Assembly (NCBI GenBank): GCA_949751835.1
Contig: CATKHK010000018.1
Location: 434,001-498,000, forward strand
Length of the DNA: 64,000 nt
DNA from: Blepharisma japonicum
Lineage: Eukaryota; Ciliophora; Heterotrichea; Heterotrichida; Blepharismidae
Direction: 5' to 3'
In this document: positions 32,126 through 44,321 of the stretch, piece after piece
Position numbering within the stretch: the first letter of the stretch is position 1
Layout of the letters: each line of letters begins with the position of its first letter
The notes under the pieces: model-generated
Told to the model about the DNA's origin: nothing
Seen by the model: only the letters and a program-made list of their open reading frames with translations
Databases searched by the model: none
Position numbers and translations under genes: made by a program

Positions 32126-33565
32126 TTAATTATTGCTAAGAAAATTAATTCTGGATATAACCCTTTTGGCCTGGGCTTCCTCTAAATAATTATGTATTGT
32201 ATCTTTAAGCTTCCCAGAGAGCTTCTTAGGAGTCCAATCTTTCACAATCTCGAAAATACGCTCATTGATCCCTTCCCCACTTTTTGGCCTGACTTCATAC
32301 TTTTGCTCACCCTCATAATTGTCTATATCAAAAGGATCATCACTTTTCACCACTTTTGTAGGAGAATCTGTGCTCTTACTCTTTGTCAGCACCGTATCCA
32401 ATATATCTGTGCTAGTCATATCTGTAACTACCTCTCCAGGCAAAAACACAGCTTCCCCTTTATGTGTCTTCACTACTAATTTTTCATCTGCCGTTGGTAA
32501 AACAAGCTGCTCTTCTGTGTATTTCTTTTTTCTCTCAACTCTGAAATTTTTAATAGCGCTTGAGGCCATATCTCTTGATTGCATTTTAGAAAGCTCTGCA
32601 GGCGAAATTTCTCCTTTAAGTATATCAAACCTAAAATCAGGGTTTTTTTCATCACAAAGATTAAAAAGTAGAGACCTTACCTTTCCTTTATAAGCTTGTG
32701 AATTAGCATTACTGCCAGTTGAATAATAAATTGATGCTTCTATTTCCATAGCTTTTTTTTCTAGCTCTTGCAAAGAATAGTCTATTCCTAGCCCTCTATT
32801 TTCTTCTATTGATAAATACAGAGCACACACAATTTTGGAGTCAAGCTGATGCCTGATTTTTTCTTCACTACTCAATGAGGACTGAAGAGCCATAAAATTT
32901 AGATGGACATTCCACACATTTTCTTGCAGCCTTCCACGTCCTTCTTCACTCAAACTTTGATACTTATCAGCATCTAACGGCAAGCTGCTATTATCAATAT
33001 TTCTGCTTTTTGTCACCATTGTGGTTTTTATCTGTTTTTTTGGCGACTCGGGCAGGTTTTCTTCAATTCTTTGCCTTTTAAAAATATATGAGCAGTCAGG
33101 GCAGGAATTTGTATCAGTTAGACATAAGGAATGAAAAATTTGGTTGCATTTTTGACAGATAATGTAAGGCATATCTGGATTTAAAGGCTGGCGGCATAAA
33201 CAAACTGAAGGCAGGGTTGATGGATTGAAAAGCTTGGAATTTTTATCGTAAGACTGCCGGATTAGGATTCCTTTTGAGGTAGGATAGTCTTTTAATGTAC
33301 AAATAGGCAGAATTTCTTGTACTATAGATTGAGAAATTTCAAAAAAAGTGTTTGTGCGGTATAGTTCGCGGTCACCAAAGTAAAGGTGGCGATTTGCTAG
33401 ATAAGGTTTACCTTTGATGTCTTCAGGGCGAAGAAGCTCTGTGCATCTTATGGTGTTGTCTTTGATATCATAGACTTCGGCAATTACTGGATTAGAATGA
33501 GAATCTAGAAATTTAATTGCTTTGCCTTTTAGCCCACTTTCCATTAAGATATGGATTATTGTCAT
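32126..33565 (-). CDS. BAH - PHD finger - TFIIS central domain chromatin protein
   Basis: 479 residues. A BAH domain covers about 12-115 (VYDIKDNTIRCTELLRPEDIKG, RHLYFGDRELYRTN). A PHD finger covers about 118-158, C4HC3: CLC, then IICQKCNQIFHSLC, then CPDC. A TFIIS M-domain covers about 200-330: YKGKVRSLLFNLCDEKNPDFR followed by LKGEISPAELSKMQSRDMAS, the classical pattern. The C-terminus is acidic then basic. BAH plus PHD reads methylated histone H3 tails in plant EBS/SHL proteins, and PHD plus TFIIS-M binds Pol II in Bye1/PHF3/DIDO; this protein joins both. I infer a factor linking chromatin marks to transcribing polymerase in the nucleus. Confidence 0.88.
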   Translation of the reverse strand: MTIIHILMESGLKGKAIKFLDSHSNPVIAEVYDIKDNTIRCTELLRPEDIKGKPYLANRHLYFGDRELYRTNTFFEISQSIVQEILPICTLKDYPTSKGILIRQSYDKNSKLFNPSTLPSVCLCRQPLNPDMPYIICQKCNQIFHSLCLTDTNSCPDCSYIFKRQRIEENLPESPKKQIKTTMVTKSRNIDNSSLPLDADKYQSLSEEGRGRLQENVWNVHLNFMALQSSLSSEEKIRHQLDSKIVCALYLSIEENRGLGIDYSLQELEKKAMEIEASIYYSTGSNANSQAYKGKVRSLLFNLCDEKNPDFRFDILKGEISPAELSKMQSRDMASSAIKNFRVERKKKYTEEQLVLPTADEKLVVKTHKGEAVFLPGEVVTDMTSTDILDTVLTKSKSTDSPTKVVKSDDPFDIDNYEGEQKYEVRPKSGEGINERIFEIVKDWTPKKLSGKLKDTIHNYLEEAQAKRVISRINFLSNN

Positions 33566-34138
33566 ATGTTTTTGGGGATTTAATTTTATTTAGATTATCT
33601 AGAGAAAAGCTATATTATTGCTGAAAAATATAATATCAATTGAAAATCAATGAAGAGAGATAGAAAATTATATTTATAATCAATTATTTACAAGCTTGAA
33701 CAAAGAGTTTTCATTTTTAATAAAATTGAGGTCGATATAGAATTAAAAATTACAGTATATTAAAACTAAATTAAATAGTGCGACTAGTCTATTAAATATC
33801 TCTTCAAACTTAGTAAATCGGAAATACTCAAAAGCTATCTTAAAAATATCATATTTTATGCATTAAAAAGATTTGGCATGCTAAAACTTAATTAATTTGA
33901 TTTTAAATTTCACAATTATAATTCTTCTAAAGAAAATTTTCTTCACCTAAATCAATTTTAATAAAATCAAAAAGATGGTCTGAAAACTACTTTTTATTTA
34001 TACGACTAAATATTCTTAATATTCGGTATCCATTATTTCGCTGTATCTGTTTCACCACAAACAAATTTTGAATTTTTTTAAATTAATTTTCCCAGCGAAA
34101 TTTGTTCCAGGATTAATTAAATTATTCAAACTATTTAA
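33566..34138. other. Divergent intergenic region
   Basis: 573 AT-rich bases between the BAH-PHD gene (minus) and a tetraspan gene (plus). No gene or repeat recognised. Confidence 0.5.
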
Positions 34139-34867
34139 ATGGCAGCAACTGTGTGCTGTATGAGTACAAAACTTTGATGGGGATTGAGCATCGTGTTTCT
34201 TTTAATGATAATGGCTCTAGAGCTTGCTTCTTTAGGTGTTACTAGATGATTTACTCAAGGTAATGAGCCAGAAACTGATTGGGAAGGAGGGCTGCTTAGC
34301 CCAACTCCTGATTCAAATTATTTCTCAGATGCATTACCATATTCAAATAGGTGGGATCGTTGTAATGATGGCTCAACAAATGACCAAGATGGCCTTTGTG
34401 AAATGTGGCATAGCCTTTGGGCTGGAGGAGTAATATATATACTCTTTGAAACTATTTCATTATTTTGTATAACAGCCACTATTTTTGTGCTTCTTTTGGA
34501 TATTTGTAAAGGAACGAGAGAAATTTGGCTATCTGTTGTGCTTTATTGGAACGTTTTAGCGTGGCATTTCTTTGCATTAGTGATTTGGTCAGGTCTTTCA
34601 ATTATGTATTTTGACGAAAACTGTGACAGTATCACATGGAATCATGGAAAAAGCCAAGCTAGAGTGTGTGGAAAGGAAGGTCCAGCGATTGCATTGGCTT
34701 GTGTTTTGTTTATTCCTTTTGCTGCAGCTCTTCATACAGGGGTTTATCTAGTTGCTAAAAAAAAGCAGCTTAAAGAGGCAGATGAATATGATTTAAAGGT
34801 AACCAAAGGACCAGAATCAGATAAGATGGCTTATGACAATAGATTAGAGGAAGAAAATGAGCTCTAA
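34139..34867 (+). CDS. Claudin-like tetraspan membrane protein (distant member)
   Basis: 242 residues with four membrane spans at about 16-38, 98-123, 128-155 and 180-205. TGA codons (34178, 34247) are Trp. The loop before span 2 (RCNDGSTNDQDGLCEMWHSLWAGGVIYI) has two Cys followed by WxxLW, the same plan as the tandem genes at 42706-47191, which end WCEMFAQLWISELIYI. A second loop has Cys pairs (ENCDSITW..RVCGKEGPAIAL), matching their CALxGPxxxL. The C-terminal tail is charged. The layout resembles PMP22/claudin tetraspans, but homology across kingdoms is not shown. Function is unknown; plasma or alveolar membrane is likely. Confidence 0.7.
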
Positions 34868-35767
34868 CCCTTATTATTGCCGCAAAGGTACTCAAACTTA
34901 ATATCTAAATTTATTTTCATAAAATTATCGAATATTTTCAGCAAAATGGCAAATATACTCTTTTCAATATTAGCAAAATTGAGTAGCAGCAAAAATAGTT
35001 CGCAGCTTTTAAAATTGCATTCGTAAAAAGCTAAAAAAGAAAAGAAATTTAACTTGCAATAAAGGTGGTCTCATAAAGCTGGATATTTATATTGCCCATT
35101 ATATTTCATAATATATTATGATGAAAGCATAAAAAAATATGCCATCATAATATATGAGTGCTATCTTAACAATAGTTTTTAAATAAAGGCAAAACCTTTT
35201 ATCTTGACAAAGTGATACGATTTTGACTTTTTTACTATTGCTTCTGTTATTAGATGAATACCAAATATCCTATATCTCTATGAAAAATTAGATCCCCAAT
35301 AAATATTAAATGTCTAATTTAAGCAAATAACCATAAATTCTCAGCAATTAGAAAAGAGGGCATAATAATTAAGCATAGATAGAGCAGTAATTGCATCAAG
35401 CAATTATTTTAAGAATAAAAAGAAAAGTAATTGATATATAAAATAATAAAGGATTATTTGATAAAATCCACAAGCTTATATAATAATCCTACGAAAATTA
35501 ATAAGAAATAAATTCATTTTTGAATTTGTACAATAAGGTATAGTTACTGGATTTTTATATTAAAATTATCTTCGCAGTTCTTGATACTAACATAGAGTGT
35601 TTATCTTAACTTATTTTACATCATATGACATTTAAAAGTGTTAAGGAGATTATTTTCCAGCTTTTTATTTAAAAATATCAATGACTTGTCTTGATAATTT
35701 AAATGAATTATTTTTTGTACTCTTTTATTGCTTATTATAATTTTTACTAGCCATTACCTATATAAAT
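34868..35767. other. Long AT-rich intergenic region
   Basis: 900 bases between two plus-strand genes. No convincing frame with TGA as sense, no repeat array. Confidence 0.5.
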
Positions 35768-38700
35768 ATGACTAAAGTCCTCTTACTGTGCCTTTCTATG
35801 TGAGTTTTTTCCTTAGAAATAAGCTTAATTCCTCCTACTGGAGTTCCTCCTCCAAACTCAGTCTTAGGTCACATGGTATATGATACTGCAAATAATCAAC
35901 TTATTCAGTTTGGAGGAATGCAGACAGGCGGATCCTATTTAAACGACCTTGCTTCCTTCAATTTATCCCAAAAAAGATGAAGCCTAATTTCCCCTTACAT
36001 TTCTACTGTTCCAGACGAAAGAGCGGCTGGAGCGTTATTTTATCATCAAAAGTCCCAAAAATTACTTTTATATGGCGGAAGAACTCGTGCAGGTCCAGCT
36101 GGCGATTTTTGGAGTTACGATTTAAACGAAAACAGCTGAGAAAAGCTTGAGAAGAATGGAGTCGACCCAGGAGCAAGAGGCTATATTGCTTCAATTACTT
36201 ATACCCAAAATGGAAGCACCTTTTTCGCTATATTTGGTGGGCTAAGCTCGACTGGAGTTGATAATAACCTTTATATGTAAAATCTATGCAGACTGGATGG
36301 AGAAAGCCTTTTCTGAAGTAAAAAGCCAAATTATGGGAATAGCCCACAGCCTCAAGAAAGCTCAGGAATTGCGTATTATAAAGACAAACTTTATGTATGG
36401 GGTGGACTTAGCAGATTTTCTACAATAATTCATGATACTACACTTTATGAATATGATTTAGTAAAAGAAGAATGAAAAATAATTGAAATTAATGGAAAAA
36501 AGCCTGCAGGGAGGTTTGAGCATTTTTTGTGTGTCATAGGAGATTTTTTATATGTGTATTTAGGTGTGGATTTTGAGACTGGGCTAACTATTTTTGATAT
36601 ATGAAAAATAAATTTAATTAGTCTTGATACATGAATAGAAGTAGATTTTAAAGACCCAAGCTCAGCAGCTACAGGAAGTGGCTCTTTAACTTTAGTTTCC
36701 TCTGTCCTCTGGTCATTTGCAGGCTATTCTGATACTGGTATCAATAATTCTGTAATTTCTCTCGATTTTTCATTGGAAGCTCCTACAATAAACTTAATTT
36801 CCCCAGAAATGACAGGGCCGACCGCAAGGATGTTTCATTCCTTACAAACAATTCAAACAAACTTGTGGGTGTTCGGAGGGATTGACAATGATAAAAATTA
36901 CCTTAACGAGATGTGAAAATTTGATATTTTAAGCAGCGATTGGAGCATTATGAACCCTACTGGAGATATTCCATCAGTCAGGGCAAAACATGCAAGCTGT
37001 GTTATTGCGGATACACTGACGATATTTGGAGGTGAAAATTCTTCAGGATATTTAAGTGATATGTATGAATATACAGTCCTTTCAAATACTTGGAAAACAG
37101 TCCCATATGGCTCTGATACAAAACCTGTAGGAAGAGCTGGGTCTTGTATGGCAATTGCTGATGGCACAATTTATATATTTGGTGGACTAGTCGTAGGAGG
37201 GTATTCTAACGAATTATGGCAATTTAATACAATTGATAACACTTTTACGCTGCTTGACGATGGGCTGTCTGAAAGAGTTCCAAAACTTGCATATGCAAAA
37301 TGCTTTATGAGGAATATAGATTCTAATTATTATTTTTATATCGCAACAGGGGAAGGAGAAGACGAATATCCAAACTCTGAAATACACAGATATGATATAT
37401 CTGGCCAAGAATGGCTTCCTGTGCTGGATAAAGGCTACGGGTACTTTTCTCTTGCACAGGCTGCCGTCGTGAATATCGATAATTACATAATCATCATAGG
37501 TGGCGAACAATGAAATTTTGAAGCTTTTGACACTATTTATATGGTAGATTTAGACGCAAATTCTCCAAATCCTACCTTAATTGGCCATTTAGAAGAAGCC
37601 ATCTATGCTACAGAAATCACTTATTTCCAAAACTCTATATATTTATTCGGCGGAGGAGACACGCTTTCTTCTCTAGTCCAGAATTTTATAGCGAAAAGAT
37701 TTTTATTCAAAATTTCTCTTCAGAAAACTGATGATTTTTCTAGGCCTTGTAGTAATGGGACGTATGGAGAAAACTGTGATTTGTGCCCTGAAGGTCATTA
37801 TTCTGATACATTTGGAGCAGAAACATGTAAGGCTTGTCCTAAAGGAACTTATAACAAATTTTCAGCTGCAAGAACCTTAAGTGAGTGCTATCCTTGTAAA
37901 TATGACAGTTATGCAGATAATGAAGGGACTGATATATGTGATAGCTGCCCAGCCAGTTTTTTTTGCCCTGTAGGATCAATTTCTCCATTAGATATCCAAG
38001 ATAAAAAGAGCTTTGAGCAGTCTCAGCCAAATCTATATAGCTCAGATTCCAGTTTAGGCTCAGCTGATATAAATATCATTGAATACTCCATTATTTCTGT
38101 GATCTGTGGGATCACAGTCCTTTCACTTTTCCATAAATCAGTTAGAAGTTCTTTATATAAATATGATGGCTACAGTACAAATCATGAAACAGAAGATGGG
38201 CAGCCTGTAATTAAAAGGAAAACTGCAATCGGTGGGTTTTTTTCTATTATTTTTTCTTTAATATGCCTTTTATTTGTATCGATAGGAGTTCTGCTTTATA
38301 TTACAAATAATATTGTTGAAAATAAAAATTTAGTCGCACTTGAGTCATTAGAAAACAAATATGGGTCATTTCCTGGAGATGTAAATATTGAAATTACTTT
38401 ATATTACTATGGCGGACAGTGCGTAGATTCAGACTCAAGCTGCACAAATGATTTAAGTTATACTTTTGAGGACGTAATAGGAGAAATAAGTCAGCCAAGC
38501 TGCATATTAGATTCAAAAGACTGTATTGTCTCTTTTATATGCAAAAATTGCGACTTAGGAGTAGGTGCTTTAATTACAGTAAAATTGCTTGAGCCCCAAA
38601 GCTATACAAGCTATATTTCAGTTAAAGTCTCCTCTACATCTTCAATACCTAATGAAATCAGCATGGTGAAAACTTATTTATCCCCAACCTCTACCTCACT

Positions 38701-39238
38701 CATATTCCGAGGTCTAAATCCTTCAAAATTTACATTTACAATGACGCCTTCATTATTTTTGTCAGAAATTTCTGACTGACCTGCAAAATCAACAGGCTAT
38801 CACGTATCTTTGCCTTTTTCCCCGGAGGTAGGAGACACACTAACAGTAGAAGAGTAATTGCCATTTAGAATAAATTTTGAGCATGGGGTGGTGGTAGCTG
38901 TATTTCCAGATATAAGCGATGTGGTTCTGGTTACTACAAGGGAATATTCGCAGACACTATTTGTGCTTTTTGGGACTTTATTAGGATCAGTGTTTGGGTT
39001 ATTGCAAACTGGTGGGCTTGTAATGTCAAAATTTGAGGATGTCTATAATTATGTCATGAATAAAATTAAAGAAAAACTTAATTTTGAGATGTTTGGACAA
39101 AATATGGAGAGGTTGAGAACAATTTTTGGAATTTCAACTCATGGAGTAGAATTTACAGCAGCAGAGCTGACTCTTGGAGATGTAACTATGGATCTTAAAG
39201 ATAGAGAAGTTAAAATAACACATAGTGTTATTTTATAA
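35768..39238 (+). CDS. Kelch-repeat, Cys-rich (GCC2/GCC3-like) multi-span membrane protein
   Basis: 1146 residues in exons 35768-36276, 36292-38853 and 38869-39238, with two 15-nt introns. A signal peptide at 1-17 precedes kelch-type repeats over about 25-620 (for example YDLNENSWEKL, LTIFGGENSSGYLSDMYEYT, IYIFGGLVVGGYSNELWQF). Residues about 654-740 hold a Cys-rich stretch (YGENCDLCPEGHYSDTFG, CKACPKGTYN) typical of ephrin-receptor-like repeats in ciliate surface proteins. Membrane spans lie at about 765-785, 815-840 and 1050-1072; a 200-residue domain with paired Cys lies between the last two. A kelch propeller facing outside fits a surface receptor or adhesin. Many TGA codons are Trp, several at the conserved Trp of kelch blades. 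Confidence 0.85.
36277..36291 (+). other. 15-nt spliceosomal intron
   Basis: GTAAAATCTATGCAG in the kelch gene; unspliced it gives TAA. Confidence 0.85.
38854..38868 (+). other. 15-nt spliceosomal intron
   Basis: GTAATTGCCATTTAG in the kelch gene; unspliced it gives TAA, and the frame is the same on both sides. Confidence 0.85.
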
Positions 39239-39341
39239 ATAAATCTTTTTTGAATTAAAATTTATTTAATATCAGTCAAATTATAAATATTATATAACAA
39301 ATCTCTTTCTAGTAAAAATTTTACATAATTTATCTTAAAAT

Positions 39342-41273
39342 TTAAAAAATTGCACATTTCAAGTTTCCTTTTCCACAAACCCTTCCTCCTTCTTGCATTA
39401 TTACATGCTTCGGGCCTTCTACATTTCCATTAATATTATGCTTTATTTCCTCAGGATTATCCAAAAATGTTACTAATTCTTTGGATCCTTCTCCAATCAT
39501 CATAGCTCCTTGTGTATTATCTCCAATAATTGTTTTTTTGATAAGAACTTTGAACTTAGCAATGGTAACTCCATATCCTTTATTCATAGAAATATCGTTA
39601 TTTGACAAAACTACAGTCCCTCTCAAATTTTCTGGAGCTATTTGGTCTTTTCCTTTTACATGCGAAATCTGATCTCTAGATTGCATTAAATAAATCCCAT
39701 TGTGGTAATTTTCTGAAATTTTGCATTGGTCAATCTCAATCCCGCCTTGATAAAAGTCAAGGACAGTCACCCCATTTTCTCCATTGCCCGAAATTTTGCA
39801 TTTTTTTATTTCTAAATTTGTCTCGATTTCAGCTTCTTTATTGGAGCTCCCAACCACCATTATCCCTCCCAAGCTGTTTCTAAACAATTCGTTATTATCA
39901 AGAATTCCGCCAGCTTCATATAGGTAAATTCCATACCCTCCACAAGAGTCAAAACATCTATTAAGCATGACTGTAATTTGTGAATCTTGAGTCAATTTAT
40001 ATACTTTTTGTAGCCAGAGTCCACTTCCTTGACTTCAGCTGAAATCGTTAGAAGAAATGAATAAGTCTTGGAGTGCCAGATGTCGGATTGCTAAGCCTTC
40101 TTTTGAAGACTGCTCAATTTTATTTTTTTCAATATTTACTATGGAAGGGAAATGAGAAACTTGTTCACTTCAAATACTAATCCCATATGCTCCAGAATTT
40201 TTTATATCGTTTCCTTCAATTCTTATATTTCTTGACTGTATTTCTCTAGAACTTGTCAGTGATGGGGACCGTGAGCCTGGCTTCCCAAAGCTTGAATTTG
40301 GTATTATTCTTATCTCGACCGAGTTTTTCTGACAATTTTGTATAACACTTTCATATAATTCAAAAACAACTGGGTTTAATATACTGATTCCATTGCCAAA
40401 ACAATTATTTATATGCGTTTTTTCAATATGTATTGACGAATTTATGCCACCTTTAATAACTTCATAGAAATTGCTGATGTTACAAGATTTTATAATAAGG
40501 GAACTGTTATATCTAAGATCAATTCTTGTGGCATGCCTTTTAAAAGAAATCCCATTAGCCCAGAAACAAATATCTTGGAGTTCTTCTGAGGAGTCTTCAA
40601 CTGCAGAAACTATAGGCTTCACTGGATGATTTACACTTTTAATTTCACAGTCACGAACTTCTAGACTTGTATTGGGAGAGTCCATAATAAAAAGTGCAGG
40701 AGGGGACGTGCCTGAAGGATCGAAATGGCCTTTTAAGTTAAAAATTATGGAAAGCTCGCACATCAAAGCGGTTTCTGGGAGGGAGGAAATCATGCTTTCT
40801 TTGGAATGACTGCTGAAATCTACTACAATGGAGCCGTTCACGATTTCTAAGGAACAGCCTGGAGTACCTTTGATAGTGATAGGGGAGGTAATTAAAAGAC
40901 CGTTTAGGCTAATATTTTGAGCTGGTAAAGTAATTAAAGCTCCTGGGGCAGCTTTTCTTATGACTTCTTGAAGTCTTAAAGCAACATCATTTTCATCCTG
41001 AAAGCTTAAACGGCTTAAATCAATATCTTGAAGCCCAATAGAAAAAAGCTGTTCTATAGTTCGAAATGAGTCTTGAGAAATTGCTCTTGAAATTTCCATG
41101 CTTGGTCGAGATATTGAAGGCTGGAATTTCCCTGAATAGGAAAATTGAGATCGATTACTCATTGATTCTTCCTTAAGATGCAGATCATTTGTATTGTGAT
41201 AAAACGTGTTTTTAAGGATTTTACGCTCGATGTTTGAGAGGTTAATATCTTTGGGTGAGGAATCACTTGACAT
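39342..41273 (-). CDS. Parallel right-handed beta-helix repeat protein
   Basis: 643 residues, no signal peptide or membrane span. The first 80 residues are polar. From about 85 onward the sequence is a series of beta-helix coils of the pectate-lyase/NosD/FBXO11 type: repeated short strands with Asn or Gly turns, for example GNSxDI-like coils INNCFGNGISIL, ISENYHNGIYLMQSRD, NNDISMNKGYGVTI. TGA codons at 40170 and 40047 are Trp. No F-box is seen and no catalytic acidic triad can be assigned, so it could be a scaffold rather than a glycan lyase. The C-terminus ends with a few Cys and basic residues (CGKGNLKCAIF). Confidence 0.75.
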
Positions 41274-42705
41274 AATAAATATGAGTTTTTTAAGGATGAA
41301 TGTCAGTGAATAAGGAATTAAATGGATGATTAAAAAATTGAATTTTTAGAGATTGATTGGATTTTGGAGAAATAAATGTACCTTTATTGCTTAATATTTT
41401 TTCAAAAAACCCATAAATATCCAAATATCAACTTAAACATTTCTTTAAATTCAGATTATTGATAATAAAATGGTTGGATTTTGAATGGAAAATTGTTTTA
41501 TGAATACTTTAAGATGGTTTTGAGAAAATTATTAAGCTTTCTCTCAGCATTTTTGAGTCTTAATATAGAATCATTTCAATAAAAGAGAAAGCAAAAAAAT
41601 ATATTAAAAGTCCTACCAACCCCAGTTATTGATCTTGTCAAAAGATCCTAATAAATTTTATTTATTAAATTATATAGTGATTTTTTAAAATGAATATAAT
41701 AAATTAAAAGAAAAATGCAAAGTCATTCTTAGATAATTAAAAAAAGGTAATTTTCTAAAATCGAGAAGAGAAGTAAATTTATAAAAAGTATAAAATTCAT
41801 ATAAAAGAAATAAATAAATTACAGGAGCTATATATTAAGGGAAGGGGGAGAAAGTTAAATTTAAAAATAAACACTTAGCAAGCAAAAGTAGTTTATATTT
41901 TCAGTCTAAAAATGAAGAAAAATTCCCTTAGAAAGTGAAAGAAGCTTCAGTTGGCAATATAAGCTTAGCTAATCTTAATGAGATAAATAAAAAATTTTAT
42001 AAATAATGAGACTACATAATAAGTAGGAAAACTTGCTTTTGTAAATCTATTTTAATTGGAAAATAAATAAGAAAATCTCGTCTTTTAGAGTTTAATCATT
42101 ATTAAAGCTGGCTCGCCTGAAAAATGCAACCTCCTATCCGATTTAATTAAAATAAATGGCATTTTTTAGGCTAAATTTCAAGCAAAAAGCTTTCTATGAA
42201 TAAGCAGCTTATAAATAATTATAGTTCCATTTCATGCTAATATGACGTAAATAAAAATGCTGTAAAAGAATTGTATTTTGGCGCAAATCCTTATTATTTT
42301 TTATATTTTCTAAGTGATTATCAAGTCTTTATCGCCTTAAAAATCTATATGAATGAAATAATTATTATTGAACAACTATTTTCTTCATTTAACCCTCAAA
42401 TAGATAAGCCAATCCCAGATCATAAATTTTTTGCTCTGTAGCATTTCTCAATCTATATTAATCAATATAGGTCAAGCTTTCATAGTGATACTTAGTTATC
42501 AATGATTGTTCTACGATTTTCTTACATAAATTTTAATCTAAAAATATGCCTAGAGGGAAACCATAAATTTATCCAAAAAGGATCAAAATTCCATTTTGAC
42601 ATCATCACCACGATTTACTGATTTTTCTATCGATAAGTGGGAAATTTAAAATTAATTCATCCTAAACTCTTTTTAATTACAAAAAAACTGGCCAATAATT
42701 AATAA
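41274..42705. other. Longest gene-free region
   Basis: 1432 bases between the beta-helix gene (minus) and the tetraspan array (plus). Very AT-rich. I find no frame of credible length, no tandem repeat and no tRNA. The part next to 42706 holds the block AATTACAAAAA...CTG that recurs before the decayed tetraspan copy. Confidence 0.5.
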
Positions 42706-43419
42706 ATGGACAAAATCCCTAAAAACCACAGAATTCCTCGCTTATGTTGGGTAATTTTTCAGGCTTTCCAGCTCTCAGCAATTGGGATCATGATCTGGGC
42801 CTTATTTACAACAAGCTGAGTTGAGCTTAATATTCCTGGTTTCTATGGAGATTTGAAATGGAGTGGCTCTTTAACCTCGGTTCATAAGGGTTTACGAGCA
42901 CTCGAAGGCAGTTCCTACTCAGAATTATCCAGTGCTTTTTGTAGCATAACTCAAAAGTCCAAGGACATTCCTAAAAAGGAACCTTCATGGTGTGAGATGT
43001 TTGCGTTACTTTGGGTTGGCGAAATAGTTTATTATATTCTTGAAGCTTTAGCAATCGTCGCAATACTTATATGAATTTACACAATTGGGTTCAAGCTTAA
43101 AATTCATACAGGTTATTGGAAAACCCCAGGCTTATGCTGGGCGTATATAGCTTGCATATCACATGAAATTGCCTTTATCACTTGGATGATATTGTCAAAT
43201 GCAACTTTCACCGGGGAATGTGACCAAGAAAGCGATGGAAAATCGCCGCCTCAACTCTGTGCTTTAAAAGGACCTACTATTGCATTAATTCTTGCAATTG
43301 TCCTGCCAATTTTTTCAATATTATACTCATTACTAACCCGATTTCTTCCAAAATTAGTTGAGGAAAAAGGGATTATTAAAGAAGATTCTGAAGGGAAACT
43401 CAATGAAATTGATGTTTAA
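42706..43419 (+). CDS. Claudin-like tetraspan protein, array copy A
   Basis: 237 residues, four spans at about 14-36, 108-130, 148-172 and 192-214. TGA at 42817, 43072 is Trp. Loop 1 has the plan SWVELNIPGFYGDLKW ... CSITQ ... WCEMFALLWVGEIVYYIL; loop 2 has ECDQES ... QLCALKGPTIALIL. A short acidic tail ends EGKLNEIDV. Copies B and B' share about half of the residues and all loop cysteines. The Trp/Cys/Cys arrangement in loop 1 before span 2 recalls claudin/PMP22 proteins. Function unknown, probably a surface or alveolar membrane protein. Confidence 0.75.
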
Positions 43420-44321
43420 AAAGATAGATTTAATTATCAATAGATTTTTTATCAGAAAATGGATAAATATGTATAAATAAAAATGAAATTTAGTGATTTT
43501 GTGTGAAATTTATTAAAAATCATGATGATTATCTTGTGCTCTTTAAGAGATAATTATTTGATAAAAATTTTGGCCTAAATTATTTTATAATAAAATCAGA
43601 ATTTTTAACTATTAAAAAATATAACTAAATTTTTTATGGCATGCTAAATTTTTAATTGGTGAGTTTAGCTAAATTGGCTAAAATTATGAGCAATCAAGAC
43701 AGCAGGCTATATTAAAATGATAATGATGTTTTAATTTTATTTTGAAAATAGATCGAAATAATAGCCATCAGATGTGAGACTCTTTTAAAGACTTAAAAAG
43801 ATATATGCGGCTAATGCTAGTGACAAAAATTATCCTGCTGGACAGGCCCATTCAAAGATTTCAATAGAGCGAAAAATGTTCATGGTTGAGGAATATCATG
43901 GGAGCTGTAGATTATCAGACAGAGTAGCAGACTTTCTAAGGCAAGCTATTCTCTGGTTTCCTCCAAAATGATGTTCTGGTCCTAAACTGTTATTTAATCC
44001 TAAATCAAATCCTTTCTTTTCTCTCTATCTTAAATCAATAACGCTTTATTTCTTTGAGCTATTTTACCATTTTATAACCTATACTCCAATTTCACATTTA
44101 TCTTAATTCCTTGCTCTTTCGCCATAAAATTTTTCTCCCTTTTCATAAATCTTAAATAGCAGAAGTCTATCTTCAATTTTATTTGATGCATTAAAGATCT
44201 TTTTAGTGTTAAAAATTAACTGGACAAATTTCAGAACATTTTAATTATTAAGCAAATTTTGAAACGATTATACTGATGTTTAATTATTTTTTAAAAATAA
44301 TGAGAAGTAATAATAGTAATA
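43420..44321. other. Spacer between tetraspan copies A and B
   Basis: 902 bases. Mostly AT-rich, except a patch of higher GC near 43800-43985 that is listed separately. The last 110 bases before copy B are similar to those before copy B' (shared TTAACTGGACAA, GCAAATTTT and AATGAGxAGTAATAAT blocks), so the upstream region was duplicated with the gene. Confidence 0.5.
43801..44106 (+). other. Coding-like open segment, possible gene fragment
   Basis: An open frame with TGA as Trp runs from just after a TAA at about 43786 to TAA near 44104. The first 60 codons look coding (GQAHSKISIERKMFMVEEY, then RLSDRVADFLRQAILWFPPK) and have clearly more GC than the flanks; the last 40 look random. The first ATG is at 43876. 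I do not recognise it. It may be an exon remnant, a decayed gene or chance. Confidence 0.25.
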
